From Candidatus Gastranaerophilales bacterium (lineage in GTDB: Bacteria > Cyanobacteriota > Vampirovibrionia > Gastranaerophilales > Gastranaerophilaceae): a stretch of DNA of 64,000 nucleotides. Below are positions 34,214-42,349 of this stretch, piece by piece. The stretch covers positions 181,951-245,950 of the forward strand of contig CALURK010000001.1 in assembly GCA_944323165.1 (NCBI GenBank), given 5' to 3'. The translations under genes were made by a program, and so were the position numbers. A model generated the notes under the pieces. The model was not told the origin of the DNA, did not search any database, and saw nothing but the letters and a program-made list of their open reading frames with translations. Position 1 is the stretch's first letter; every line of letters starts with the position of its first letter.

Positions 34214-35027
34214 AATTTATGTAATAACAGGTGCGACATCAGGTATTGGTGAAGCTTTAGTAGAAAGACTTTCAAAGGATAATATAGTTTATGCAGGTTA
34301 CAGGAACGAGGAGAAGGCTGAGAAATTAAAAGCAATTTCTTCGAATATTTATCCTTTTTATGTTGATTATGCAAAACCTGAAACGATTAAAGCTGCTGCT
34401 GATTATATCAAGTCAAACTGTACCAAGATTGATACTCTTATAAATATTGCAGGTTGTGTTGTGGCAGGTCCCGTTGAAAAAATTGAGATGTCTGAGATAA
34501 GGCGTCAATTTGATGTTAATGTTTTTGGGCATTTGGAATTTACAAAAGATTTGATGGACAATTTGGAGGGAGCTAAAATAATCAATGTAAGCTCTATGGC
34601 AAGTTTTGGAATTTTTCCGTTTATTTCACCTTATTGTGCGTCGAAAAGGTGTTTGGATATGTTGTTTAACTCATTATTAATAGAAAATAAAAAAGATTTA
34701 AAAATTGTATCTATAAAACCAGGCGTAATCGCGACTCCACTTTGGGGCAAATCTGTAGATGAGAATTCGAAATATCTTGAAAAATGTCAGGGATATGAAA
34801 ATGAAATGCAGTTTTTGATGAATAATGCAATGAAAAATGAGAAAAAAGGACTTTCTGTAGAGAAGGTTGTGGACGTAATTTTGAAGGCTGATAAGGCAAA
34901 AAATCCTAAATTATCTTATACAGTCGGGAAAGATGCAAAATTTGCCGAATTTATTTCAAGACTGCCACAAGGCTTAGTGAATAATCTTATTAAACTTGGT
35001 TTAAGCTTCCGTATGAAGAAGAACTAG
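34203..35027 (+). CDS. Short-chain dehydrogenase/reductase
   Basis: NAD(P)-dependent classical SDR, 274 residues. The cofactor motif is TGATSGIG (9-16), the NAG-like motif is NIAGCV, the catalytic Ser lies in NVSSMASFG, and Tyr144 and Lys148 form the YxxxK motif (YCASK). The substrate is not apparent; a lipid, sugar or polyol alcohol is possible. It overlaps the small gene before it by 11 nt. No forward terminator follows, only a hairpin oriented for the minus strand. Confidence 0.88.
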   Translation: MKTKIYVITGATSGIGEALVERLSKDNIVYAGYRNEEKAEKLKAISSNIYPFYVDYAKPETIKAAADYIKSNCTKIDTLINIAGCVVAGPVEKIEMSEIRRQFDVNVFGHLEFTKDLMDNLEGAKIINVSSMASFGIFPFISPYCASKRCLDMLFNSLLIENKKDLKIVSIKPGVIATPLWGKSVDENSKYLEKCQGYENEMQFLMNNAMKNEKKGLSVEKVVDVILKADKAKNPKLSYTVGKDAKFAEFISRLPQGLVNNLIKLGLSFRMKKN

Positions 35028-35033
35028 ACCATA

Positions 35034-35073
35034 AGGACAAAAAAAAGACCTTGTAAAAACCAAGGCCTGTCCG
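35034..35073 (-). terminator. Intrinsic terminator facing the minus strand with no known gene upstream
   Basis: Read on the minus strand: GGCCTTG, loop GTTTTTA, CAAGGTC, then eight T. An outer GGACA/TGTCC pair extends it. The plus strand has no T-run after the hairpin. See the finding on a possible small RNA. Confidence 0.55.
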
Positions 35074-35196
35074 TTTAAATAAGAAGAGAGAGCTTTATGT
35101 TCTTTTTAAAAACTGTAAAGAAAAAAATTTGCTACCTTGGTGTCAAATTATTTACAAAAGTTTACAAAGTTTTGGGTTTAGTGTAAAAGAAATAAT

Positions 35197-35220
35197 GAAC
35201 AAAAAAAAATATTTTTCGTT
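35197..35220 (+). promoter_or_regulatory. ECF-type promoter of the anti-sigma/sigma operon
   Basis: GAAC (35197-35200), 16-nt AT spacer, CGTT (35217-35220) fits the -35/-10 core of ECF (group 4 sigma) promoters. It suggests the operon's own sigma factor drives it. A TATACT at 35219-35224 is an overlapping alternative housekeeping -10. Confidence 0.5.
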
Positions 35221-35243
35221 ATACTAATATAGAGGTTACGAAA

Positions 35244-35591
35244 ATGGAAAATAAGTGTTCAAAATACGAAGGTTTATTTATTTTTACCGATGAAGAAACT
35301 TTAGCCAAGCACCTTCAAGAATGTGAAGAATGCCGTAAAGAACAAGAAAAAATGGATAGAGTTTCGGATTTGATCGGTGAAGTAAAAGATCACTATCGTT
35401 CAAAATCAAGAAAGAAACCTATATTAAAAATAGCTTGTGCTTTTATGCTTCTCTTATTTTCAACAGCGTCAATCAGTGTTATCGAAAATTATGATAAAAT
35501 GGTTGATACTATAGAATATGGAGATACATTATCAGCAGAGGAATTAGGTTTTCCGGTTGATTCATATGGTCTCATAGTGGTGGGTGAATGA
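35244..35591 (+). CDS. Membrane anti-sigma factor with a zinc-binding HxxxCxxC
   Basis: A 115-residue protein with a ZAS-type metal motif (His23, Cys27, Cys30 in KHLQECEEC), a coiled segment, one membrane helix (about 62-80, ILKIACAFMLLLFSTASISVI) and a short periplasmic tail. Such proteins hold an ECF sigma at the membrane until an envelope signal releases it. The gene overlaps the ECF sigma gene by 4 nt (ATGA). Unusually, it precedes the sigma gene. The Shine-Dalgarno is GAGGT. Confidence 0.8.
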   Translation: MENKCSKYEGLFIFTDEETLAKHLQECEECRKEQEKMDRVSDLIGEVKDHYRSKSRKKPILKIACAFMLLLFSTASISVIENYDKMVDTIEYGDTLSAEELGFPVDSYGLIVVGE

Positions 35592-36085
35592 ATTTAAACG
35601 AAATAATTAAAACAAACAAAAACAATATAAAAAGTATAATAAGATTAATTACCAAAAGTGATAATGAGGATTTAGAACAAGAGGTATATATAAAACTGTG
35701 GAAAAATTCCGAAAAATATAAGGAACAAGGTTCTTTAAAGAGTTGGATAGCAACAATTGCTAAAAATACTTCAAAAGATTATTTAAAATCTGCAAAATAC
35801 AGATATGAACAAGATTCTACATCAGATGATTTTGTATTAACAAGTATAAAGGATAAGAAAAAATCGCCGGAAGCAAATGTAGTTGCAATCGAGCGAAGAA
35901 AAAGAATAATCAAAGCTATAGACAATCTAAAACCAAAATTAAAAGAAACAATAATATTATGTGAAGTTTACGGATATACGTACGAAGAAGCCGCGCAAAA
36001 ATTAAAATGTCCAATTGGAACAATAAAGTCAAGAATATACAATGCTAAGAAAGAATTAGCGGAAAAGTTGGAAGATTTATTATAA
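35588..36085 (+). CDS. ECF RNA polymerase sigma factor
   Basis: A 165-residue group 4 sigma factor. Region 2 includes DNEDLEQEVYIKLWKNSEKY and SLKSWIATIAKNTSKDYLK, and region 4 includes LKETIILCEVYGYTYEEAAQKLKCPIGTIKSRIYNAKKEL, the -35-binding helix-turn-helix. It is translated from an ATG overlapping the anti-sigma stop. The operon promoter has ECF-like features, so autoregulation is likely. Probable targets are envelope-stress genes such as the Spy-like gene that follows. Confidence 0.93.
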   Translation: MNLNEIIKTNKNNIKSIIRLITKSDNEDLEQEVYIKLWKNSEKYKEQGSLKSWIATIAKNTSKDYLKSAKYRYEQDSTSDDFVLTSIKDKKKSPEANVVAIERRKRIIKAIDNLKPKLKETIILCEVYGYTYEEAAQKLKCPIGTIKSRIYNAKKELAEKLEDLL

Positions 36086-36102
36086 AAACAGAGAGGTAAA
36101 TT

Positions 36103-36663
36103 ATGAAAAAATTAGCAATTATGATTTGTACACTATGCCTAGTGTCATCAGCAGGTTATGCTGCAACAACAGATAATACCGTAGAGAAAGCTTCTCAGCC
36201 TGCAGTACAAGTAAACAATGAAGGTATTAAAAATCCGCCTTCTAAAGAAGATATGATAAAAATGAGGAAAGAAAGAGAAGCAGCTTTTGAACAAAAATTA
36301 GGTTTAACAGAGGCTCAAAAAGCAAAGGTAAAAGAGTTGCGCATCGAAGGTCGCAAAAAAATGAAACCTGTAATGGAGCAGATTAAATTAAAGAAGCAAG
36401 AAGCTAAGGTTGTTAAGTTGTCAAGAATTTCAACCCAAATGCAGGAAGAAAAATTGGCTGTAATAGATAAAGAACTTGCTGCTTTAGAAAAACAGGCAAG
36501 AGAAATTAGAAAACAAAACATGAAAGACTTTGAATCAATTTTAACAAAGGATCAAAGAAAAATTTTGAAACAAATGAAAAAAGAAGGTCGTGAAAAATTT
36601 AAGAAAGGTCATCATCCTTGTCCTCCTCCTTGTGTACAGGAAAAAGACGTTGAACAAAAATAG
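36103..36663 (+). CDS. Spy/CpxP-like periplasmic stress protein
   Basis: A 186-residue exported protein. It has a signal peptide (MKKLAIMICTLCLVSSAGYA), a polar linker, then helices with the LTxxQ motifs of the Spy/CpxP family: LTEAQKAKVKEL (about 67-78) and LTKDQRKILKQM near 146. The C-terminus has a metal-binding-like stretch GHHPCPPPC (about 169-177). Spy-like proteins are periplasmic chaperones; family members also sense metals. It follows the sigma gene by 17 nt with the Shine-Dalgarno GAGAGGT. The three genes form a plausible envelope-stress regulon core. Confidence 0.8.
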   Translation: MKKLAIMICTLCLVSSAGYAATTDNTVEKASQPAVQVNNEGIKNPPSKEDMIKMRKEREAAFEQKLGLTEAQKAKVKELRIEGRKKMKPVMEQIKLKKQEAKVVKLSRISTQMQEEKLAVIDKELAALEKQAREIRKQNMKDFESILTKDQRKILKQMKKEGREKFKKGHHPCPPPCVQEKDVEQK

Positions 36664-36675
36664 TTGTTATATGAC

Positions 36676-36705
36676 AAAAGGCGGAATTTTAATTCCGCCT
36701 TTTTA
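36676..36705. terminator. Bidirectional terminator between the Spy-like and HEAT-like genes
   Basis: AAAAGGCGGAATT / AATTCCGCCTTTT with a 2- to 6-nt loop depending on register, and T-runs on both strands. It serves the two convergent genes. Confidence 0.85.
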
Positions 36706-36730
36706 GTGTAGTAATTATGAATTGTAATGT

Positions 36731-38227
36731 TTATTTTTGTAGAGCATTTTGTTGTAGTGCTTTTGCTGCTGACATTGCAACTTGAGGGTTTGGATCTGCT
36801 TGCGCTAGAGAATATAAAGTATTCAATTCGTCTGAGTATTCTTTTCTCTGAATGTGTCTTAAAGCGTCAATAGCAGCTATTTTAACTCCTGCATTCGGGC
36901 TAAATCTCAATGCATCGACTATTGCAGCTGATCCCGGTAAATCAGTGAAAGGAACTACATTGCCAGTTTGTTTTTCAACTTCATCTGTGTATACCTTTGC
37001 AAGAATTGCCATTGTGTATAGTGCATATTCTTTATTTCTTTCTGCCATTTCCATCGGTGACAATTCATTTGCTATGGCAAAATCTTTTTCTGTTAATTGG
37101 TATGGAAGCTTGATATCCTTCTGATTTTGCTGTTTTGAATTTGCGATAATCAGGAAATTAGTTATTAATTTTTTTCTTGCATCAACCTGAGCCTGTGAAG
37201 GAGCTGCTAAATTACTTGTATCCTTTTTAGAAATTTCTATCAGATTAGAAAAAACTTCTCTTACGATATAAGGAACAGCATTTTGGGGGTTATCTAGCGA
37301 TACTCTTGCGATTTCTTCCATCTGTTGAGCTTGAACGTCATAATCTTCACTTTTCAAATTAGATAATACTGACGGAATATCAACATCCGGAGTGATTTCT
37401 TCTCCCGGGATAATTTCAGGCTTTTTTACAGAAGTTTCTACTTTCTTGTCATTTTCTGCCCTGAAAGAGATATCAGCCGTTTTTTTTTCCCCTTCAACTT
37501 CTGCCATATTTTTAGCAGAATCTACAGGAGCTTCAGTTGTTTTAACTTCTCCGGCTTCTTCGTTAGCTTTGAAAGAAACTTCCGCATTAGGTTTGTTTTC
37601 TCCTTCAACCTCTGCCATATTTTTAGCAGAATCTACAGGAGCTTCAGTGGTTTTAACTTCTCCAGCTTCTTCGTTAGCTTTGAAAGAAACTTCCGCATTA
37701 GGTTTGTTTTCTCCATCAACTTCTGCCATATTTTTAGCAGAATCTACAGGAGCTTCAGTTGTTTTATCTTCCGGGCTGTTTTCTGAACCGTGGAATGCCA
37801 CTTCTGTATTTCCTTTTTCATTTTCTACTGTGGTAGGGTTAGGCGCAGGAACTTCAGGAGCTTTTTCTTCTGCTTTCGGTTCTTCAACTTCTTCTGGTTT
37901 ATCTTCTAATTCAACTTCCATTTCATTTTCTAATTTAGGAAGTATTACATTTGTTGTGTGATAAGCTACAGGGAATTTTACAGGAATTGGGTTTAAATTA
38001 AGCATATCGCTTGTTAAAACTTCATTTGAGGTTGGATAATCATATATTCTTTTAGGTTCTGTGTTAACAGTAGGGTTGTCTATTTCAACGTTTACAGCAT
38101 TATAAATTCCATTGTCATCAACATAATTTATTCTACTGTTTCCTGCATTAATTTCAGGCTTTTTGATATTAATCTTTACTGCGTTATAATTCGGCTTGTT
38201 AACACCATAATCAAATGATTGAACCAT
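36731..38227 (-). CDS. HEAT-like protein with three 37-residue tandem repeats
   Basis: Not a known family. The 498 residues have a strand-rich N-terminus (NYNAVKINIKKPEIN, residues 13-27), an acidic Pro/Glu linker (about 100-135), and a tandem-repeat block. Three copies of a 37-residue unit contain ENKPNAEVSFKANEEAGEV and TTEAPVDSAKNMAEV, roughly at residues 155-275. A helical C-terminal half has HEAT-like pairs (IVDALRFSPNAGVKIAAIDALRHI, then PQVAMSAAKALQQ). S-F-K-A motifs (also ISFRAE, VAFHGS) sit within the repeats. No signal peptide is present. The Shine-Dalgarno is AAAGGAAG. Confidence 0.7.
   Translation of the reverse strand: MVQSFDYGVNKPNYNAVKINIKKPEINAGNSRINYVDDNGIYNAVNVEIDNPTVNTEPKRIYDYPTSNEVLTSDMLNLNPIPVKFPVAYHTTNVILPKLENEMEVELEDKPEEVEEPKAEEKAPEVPAPNPTTVENEKGNTEVAFHGSENSPEDKTTEAPVDSAKNMAEVDGENKPNAEVSFKANEEAGEVKTTEAPVDSAKNMAEVEGENKPNAEVSFKANEEAGEVKTTEAPVDSAKNMAEVEGEKKTADISFRAENDKKVETSVKKPEIIPGEEITPDVDIPSVLSNLKSEDYDVQAQQMEEIARVSLDNPQNAVPYIVREVFSNLIEISKKDTSNLAAPSQAQVDARKKLITNFLIIANSKQQNQKDIKLPYQLTEKDFAIANELSPMEMAERNKEYALYTMAILAKVYTDEVEKQTGNVVPFTDLPGSAAIVDALRFSPNAGVKIAAIDALRHIQRKEYSDELNTLYSLAQADPNPQVAMSAAKALQQNALQK
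37501..37765 (-). repeat. Tandem 111-bp coding repeats
   Basis: The phrase CTGCCATATTTTTAGCAGAA recurs at 37501, 37612 and 37723, exactly 111 bp apart, with only scattered base changes between units. Recent duplication is likely. Confidence 0.8.
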
Positions 38228-38362
38228 ATTTTACTTCCTTTCGACACATATACCTGTCATTTTAAATCCGCTAAACATGAAAAATTGCTAAAATTGGATA
38301 TGATTTTTACAAATGTTTACACGAACATTATATTTTTCACCCTGAACATGAATATCAAACCA

Positions 38363-38965
38363 TTAAAGATTAATAACGTCAAGTCCTTTGAATTCAAAAA
38401 TCTTATTAGTATTATCTTTAAGCTTCTCTTCACATAAAAGACAGCCAACAATTGCTTCAAGTTGCGCAACAGGCATCATGTTTGTAGGTAAAGAATTAAA
38501 ACCATATTCATATTTGAGAGCAGATTGGAGGAACTTGCAATCTGCACTTGAGCGTTCTTTAAAATTAGAATATAAGTTAAATTTTTGTCTGGTTAGGTAA
38601 ACTTCAAATCTATAGATATCAATTCCTTCATTTTTGAGTTTTAAAAATAAATCGCATCCCCTGGTAGAAAATCGTTGCATCCAATTATCTCTGTTTGGAA
38701 ACTCTTCTTCTTTTGAATGAATAAGTTGATAAGGTTTGGATAATACTCTCCATTTCCCCTCCATCATCGTGTTATCCCAAGGTACAGATATGCAAAAAAT
38801 GGAGTTTTTCAAAGAAGAGTAATTATCAAAAAAGAACTGGACATCGTTCATTGAAAATAACTTGTCAATAAAAATCAACTTTCCTGTAGAGATTTCTCTT
38901 ACGGCAACCCCGCTTTCTACAGATGATGAAGGGCCAAGTGACATACCTACGGCGTATTGTATCAT
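38363..38965 (-). CDS. Protein with an RNase H-like fold suggested, coupled to motB
   Basis: A 200-residue protein. Its opening (AVGMSLGPSSSVESGVAVRE) followed by SIFCISVPWDN resembles the first strand pair of RNase H-like folds such as DUF429. The catalytic acidic residues of a nuclease are not clear, since the first strand lacks the Asp. Its ATG overlaps the motB stop by 4 nt, so it is translated with motA-motB. A role with the motor is suggested by position alone. No flagellar structural genes are seen nearby. Confidence 0.5.
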   Translation of the reverse strand: MIQYAVGMSLGPSSSVESGVAVREISTGKLIFIDKLFSMNDVQFFFDNYSSLKNSIFCISVPWDNTMMEGKWRVLSKPYQLIHSKEEEFPNRDNWMQRFSTRGCDLFLKLKNEGIDIYRFEVYLTRQKFNLYSNFKERSSADCKFLQSALKYEYGFNSLPTNMMPVAQLEAIVGCLLCEEKLKDNTNKIFEFKGLDVINL

Positions 38966-40026
38966 AACCCAAAATCCTCATCTTCAGGAATTTTAGCATC
39001 CAGTTTTATGACCCTCTTTTCAATAGCAGGCATGTTGCTGTCATTTTCTTCATTGTCGAGATTTACATATAATTCCATATTACTCTTGGATAGTTTTTCA
39101 CTTTTTTGTTTTTTTATTCTTTCCCGATTTTCTTCAAGCAATTTTCTTGCAGCAGGTGATATAGCATCTCCTTCAACTTCTGCAATTACTTCTTGTCTTT
39201 GCCTTTGTATGGCATCTTGTTGAGTTTTGGTAAGATTCATTGTATTGTCATTTCTTGTTTCAAAATCTCTTTTATATTTATTTTTCATAACCAAAATTTC
39301 AACTCTTCTATTAGCCGGATCTTTTGGAGAAATTGCTGTTTCTAAAGGTCTGGTATCAGCATAACCTATTGCTGAGAATAATGATGGAGAGAATTTGAAG
39401 CGAGAAATCATATATCTGACTACAGAAGATGCTCTTGCTGCTGATAATTCCCAGTTGGAAGGATATTGTGACGTTCTAATCGGGTCGCTATCTGTATGTC
39501 CTTCAACCCTCATAGCGTGAAGTACAAATTTTTTGCATATTAAAACGCCAACTTTATCCAAAAGTTTACGTGCATTTTGATCCAAGTACGCCGAAGCAGG
39601 TGCAAAAAGATATTTATCGTCAAAAGTTATTAAAAGACCTTTATCTGTAATTTTGGTCGAAATCCCTTCCAGTTCTCCGGCTTCCGTAAGTTTTTGTATA
39701 GAATCTTCAATTTCTTTGAAAGATTCTTCTTCGTATTTAGGACTAATATATTCAAGCATTAAACTTGGAATGAAAGAATTTGCTTGTTGTTGATCAAAAA
39801 TTGAATCACTTCCATCCATAATTGATTGTTGTCCCTCAAAAAGAGAACCGCTTTGGCTAAAAGCATTTTTTAAAGACTCTTCCAGTTTTGCAAAATCAGT
39901 TGCATCAACCTGAGCAAGTGCATACAGTACAACGAATGTCGCAAATAAAAGCGTAATAAAGTCGCCGTAAGAAACAAGCCACCTTTCCAGATTTTCGTGA
40001 TCTTCTTCTTTTTTCTTTCTAGCCAT
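38962..40026 (-). CDS. motB: Flagellar motor protein MotB with a long C-terminal extension
   Basis: Stator subunit that anchors the motor to peptidoglycan. I choose ATG 40026, inside the last codons of motA; a longer start at 40053 would give a deeper overlap. The 354-residue protein has the membrane helix WLVSYGDFITLLFATFVVLYA with the proton-carrying Asp at residue 22. It also has the plug-like linker and the OmpA-type domain (VEGHTDSDPIRTSQYPSNWELSAARASSV). About 90 charged residues follow the OmpA domain, which ordinary MotB lacks. It overlaps motA by 8 nt. Confidence 0.9.
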   Translation of the reverse strand: MARKKKEEDHENLERWLVSYGDFITLLFATFVVLYALAQVDATDFAKLEESLKNAFSQSGSLFEGQQSIMDGSDSIFDQQQANSFIPSLMLEYISPKYEEESFKEIEDSIQKLTEAGELEGISTKITDKGLLITFDDKYLFAPASAYLDQNARKLLDKVGVLICKKFVLHAMRVEGHTDSDPIRTSQYPSNWELSAARASSVVRYMISRFKFSPSLFSAIGYADTRPLETAISPKDPANRRVEILVMKNKYKRDFETRNDNTMNLTKTQQDAIQRQRQEVIAEVEGDAISPAARKLLEENRERIKKQKSEKLSKSNMELYVNLDNEENDSNMPAIEKRVIKLDAKIPEDEDFGL

Positions 40027-40789
40027 TAGCGTTTTGTTCCTTGTTATCTTCAAGTATGAATGAGTGTAGTTTTCTTTCTATCAAAACAGGGCTTTCTCCG
40101 GCTTGAATTGAAAGAACTCCTTCTAAGATCATGTTTTTGTATAACATAACGTCTTGGAAAATAAATTTGATACGCGTACCTAATGGTATCATAACCAAGT
40201 TAGCGGCAAACAAACCATAAATTGTTGCAACGAATGCGACTGCAATACCTGCACCAAGTTTTGATGGATCAGATAAGTTCTGCATAACCTGAATTAACCC
40301 CATAACGGCACCGATGATACCAAGTGTAGGTGAGTATCCGCCGAATGACTCATATACTTTTGCAGCGTTATTAACGTGATGTTCAAATTGATCAATCTGA
40401 TTTTCTAACATTTCTCTGACAAGAGTCGGATCTGTACCATCGGCAACAGCACCTAAACCTAACGTTAACAGTGGATCAGATGCATTATAGGCTTCTTTTT
40501 CAAGAGATATAATCCCTTCTTTTCTGGCCTTAGTAGCAAAACCTCCAATTTCTGTTATTAGTGCATTAAAGTCAGTTTTAGGAGGCATAAATACGTTTTT
40601 TAACATTTTTATTGCAGAAATTAATATTTTAGGCGGAAAACTCAATATAATAGCACCGGTTGTACCACCAAGAACAATAAATGCTGCTGTTATTTGTAAT
40701 AGCTGCCCGATATTACCACCTTCCATAGCTTGACCGATTAGAATCATTGTAATACCGAAAAACAGCCCTATGACTGCAAAAATATCCAT
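40019..40789 (-). CDS. motA: Flagellar motor protein MotA
   Basis: Proton-channel stator subunit, 256 residues with four membrane helices: two near the N-terminus (residues 2-45), a large cytoplasmic loop (about 50-140), and two near 145-205. Family motifs are GGTTGAIILSFPP, the PTLGIIGAVMGLIQVM helix 3 and GAGIAVAFVATIYG helix 4. The Shine-Dalgarno CGGAGAAA is good. The 8-nt overlap with motB fits stator stoichiometry control. Motility is inferred, because flagellar filament and hook genes are outside the window. Confidence 0.94.
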   Translation of the reverse strand: MDIFAVIGLFFGITMILIGQAMEGGNIGQLLQITAAFIVLGGTTGAIILSFPPKILISAIKMLKNVFMPPKTDFNALITEIGGFATKARKEGIISLEKEAYNASDPLLTLGLGAVADGTDPTLVREMLENQIDQFEHHVNNAAKVYESFGGYSPTLGIIGAVMGLIQVMQNLSDPSKLGAGIAVAFVATIYGLFAANLVMIPLGTRIKFIFQDVMLYKNMILEGVLSIQAGESPVLIERKLHSFILEDNKEQNANG

Positions 40790-40867
40790 AATTTTCTCCG
40801 AATTGTATACTATTCTGTCTATATTAAACTATATTTTGTTTCTCTTGAAATCCTTTAAATATAGGAA

Positions 40868-40909
40868 AAACAAAGAAGATGACTTTTTTATCACCTTCTT
40901 TGTTTTTAT
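40868..40909 (-). terminator. Terminator of glgC
   Basis: AAACAAAGAAG / CTTCTTTGTTT with an inner TGA/TCA and T-runs on both sides, placed 18 nt after the glgC stop. Confidence 0.75.
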
Positions 40910-40926
40910 AATTATGATTTGGTTTG

Positions 40927-42165
40927 CTATGAAAGTCTTGCGTTCTTCCTTACGACAGTGACTCCGCCTTCTGATACGTAAAAACCTCTTGCTAAATCTT
41001 CTTCTCGATTAATTCCGATTTTTGTATAAGGTGGAATATCAACATTCTTGTCTATAATTGCTTTTCTAATTTCAGAATATCTGCCTACATTAACATTTTC
41101 CATTAAAATACTGTCATAAACTTGAGAATAACTGTTTATTTTGACTTTTGGTGATAAAACACATTTAGAAAGCATGCCGCCGGAAACAATACAACCCTCT
41201 GAAACCATTGAATTTGTCGCCATACCTACTCTATCTCCTTGCTGCCAGATAAATTTTGCAGGTGGATAATTATAATTGAATGTCCTGATTGGCCATTCTT
41301 TTGAGTATAAATTTAATTCAGGTTCGTAATCCAATAAGTCCATATTAGCTTGCCAATAAGCATCTATACTTCCTACATCTCTCCAATAACCTTTTTCTTT
41401 TTCCGTCATTCCTGGAAAATGGTTTTCGTTAAAGTTGTATATGAAAATTCTTTTACCTTCCCTTAACATCATTGGAATTACGTTTTTGCCAAAATCGTGG
41501 TTTGAAGATTGAATTTTTGCATCCTCGTCCAAAGCATCCAGCAAAACATTTTTATTGAAAATATAATTTCCCATTGAGGCTAAGCACATTTTAGGATTGT
41601 TTGGAATTGATTTTGGCGGTGTTTGCGGTTTTTCTATAAAACCTGTCAGACGCCAATTCTCGTCTACCTCTATTATCCCGAATTCAGAGGCTTCTTCTAT
41701 TGGTATTGGAATTGCTGAAATTGTTAAGTCTGCTTGGTTATCTTTATGAAAATCTAACATTTGGCTTACATCCATTTTATAAACGTGATCTCCGCCAAAT
41801 ACGCACACATAATCAGGATCTTCATCGTGAATATGAAAAGCATTTTGATAAACAGCATCAGCAGTCCCCTGATACCAAGCTCCGCCTGTTCTCATCTGGG
41901 CCGGTACCAAATCTACATATTGATTTAAAAACGGAGAAAGTGCCCAGCCTTTTGTTATATGTTTGTTCAAGGAGTCTGATTTATATTGTGTCAGAACTTT
42001 TATTTTGTAAAATCCGGAATTTATAAAGTTATTCAGTACAAAATCAATTATCCTATATCTGCCGCCAAATGGCACCGCCGGTTTTGCTCTGTCCTGTGTT
42101 AGCGGAAATAAACGCTTGCCCTCTCCTCCGGCTAATATCATTACCAGTGCGTCATCTATAGACAT
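40927..42165 (-). CDS. glgC: Glucose-1-phosphate adenylyltransferase (ADP-glucose synthase)
   Basis: Makes ADP-glucose for glycogen. The 412 residues start with the nucleotide site LAGGEGKRLFPLTQDRAKPAVPFGG. FGGDHVYKMD carries the metal-binding Asp, and GFIEKP and MGNYIFN are substrate loops. The C-terminal part is a left-handed beta-helix (GCIVSGGMLSKCVLSP, ILMENVNVGRYSEIRKAII). The Shine-Dalgarno AAAGGAGGT is near-perfect. It implies glycogen storage; glgA and glgB are not in this window. Confidence 0.94.
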   Translation of the reverse strand: MSIDDALVMILAGGEGKRLFPLTQDRAKPAVPFGGRYRIIDFVLNNFINSGFYKIKVLTQYKSDSLNKHITKGWALSPFLNQYVDLVPAQMRTGGAWYQGTADAVYQNAFHIHDEDPDYVCVFGGDHVYKMDVSQMLDFHKDNQADLTISAIPIPIEEASEFGIIEVDENWRLTGFIEKPQTPPKSIPNNPKMCLASMGNYIFNKNVLLDALDEDAKIQSSNHDFGKNVIPMMLREGKRIFIYNFNENHFPGMTEKEKGYWRDVGSIDAYWQANMDLLDYEPELNLYSKEWPIRTFNYNYPPAKFIWQQGDRVGMATNSMVSEGCIVSGGMLSKCVLSPKVKINSYSQVYDSILMENVNVGRYSEIRKAIIDKNVDIPPYTKIGINREEDLARGFYVSEGGVTVVRKNARLS

Positions 42166-42349
42166 ATAACCTCCTTTTTAATCTCTTTTTAAAACTACTT
42201 CTTATTTTAACAAATTTCTCAATGTATTGCACTACTTCTTAAGTATGGTTCAAGCTTATATTTTGATACTCTTTTTATATGATTTGATTTATTTAGTTTT
42301 TTTGTATAATACTTGCTATGTATTTGAAATTTAAGTTTGGGGTTTGTGG

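Noticed and set aside
37392..37961. A 189-codon open frame on the plus strand opposite the tandem-repeat protein
   Set aside because: It is the antisense of the acidic repeats and is a low-complexity Ser/Thr/Ala/Pro string without a ribosome site. The minus-strand gene explains it.
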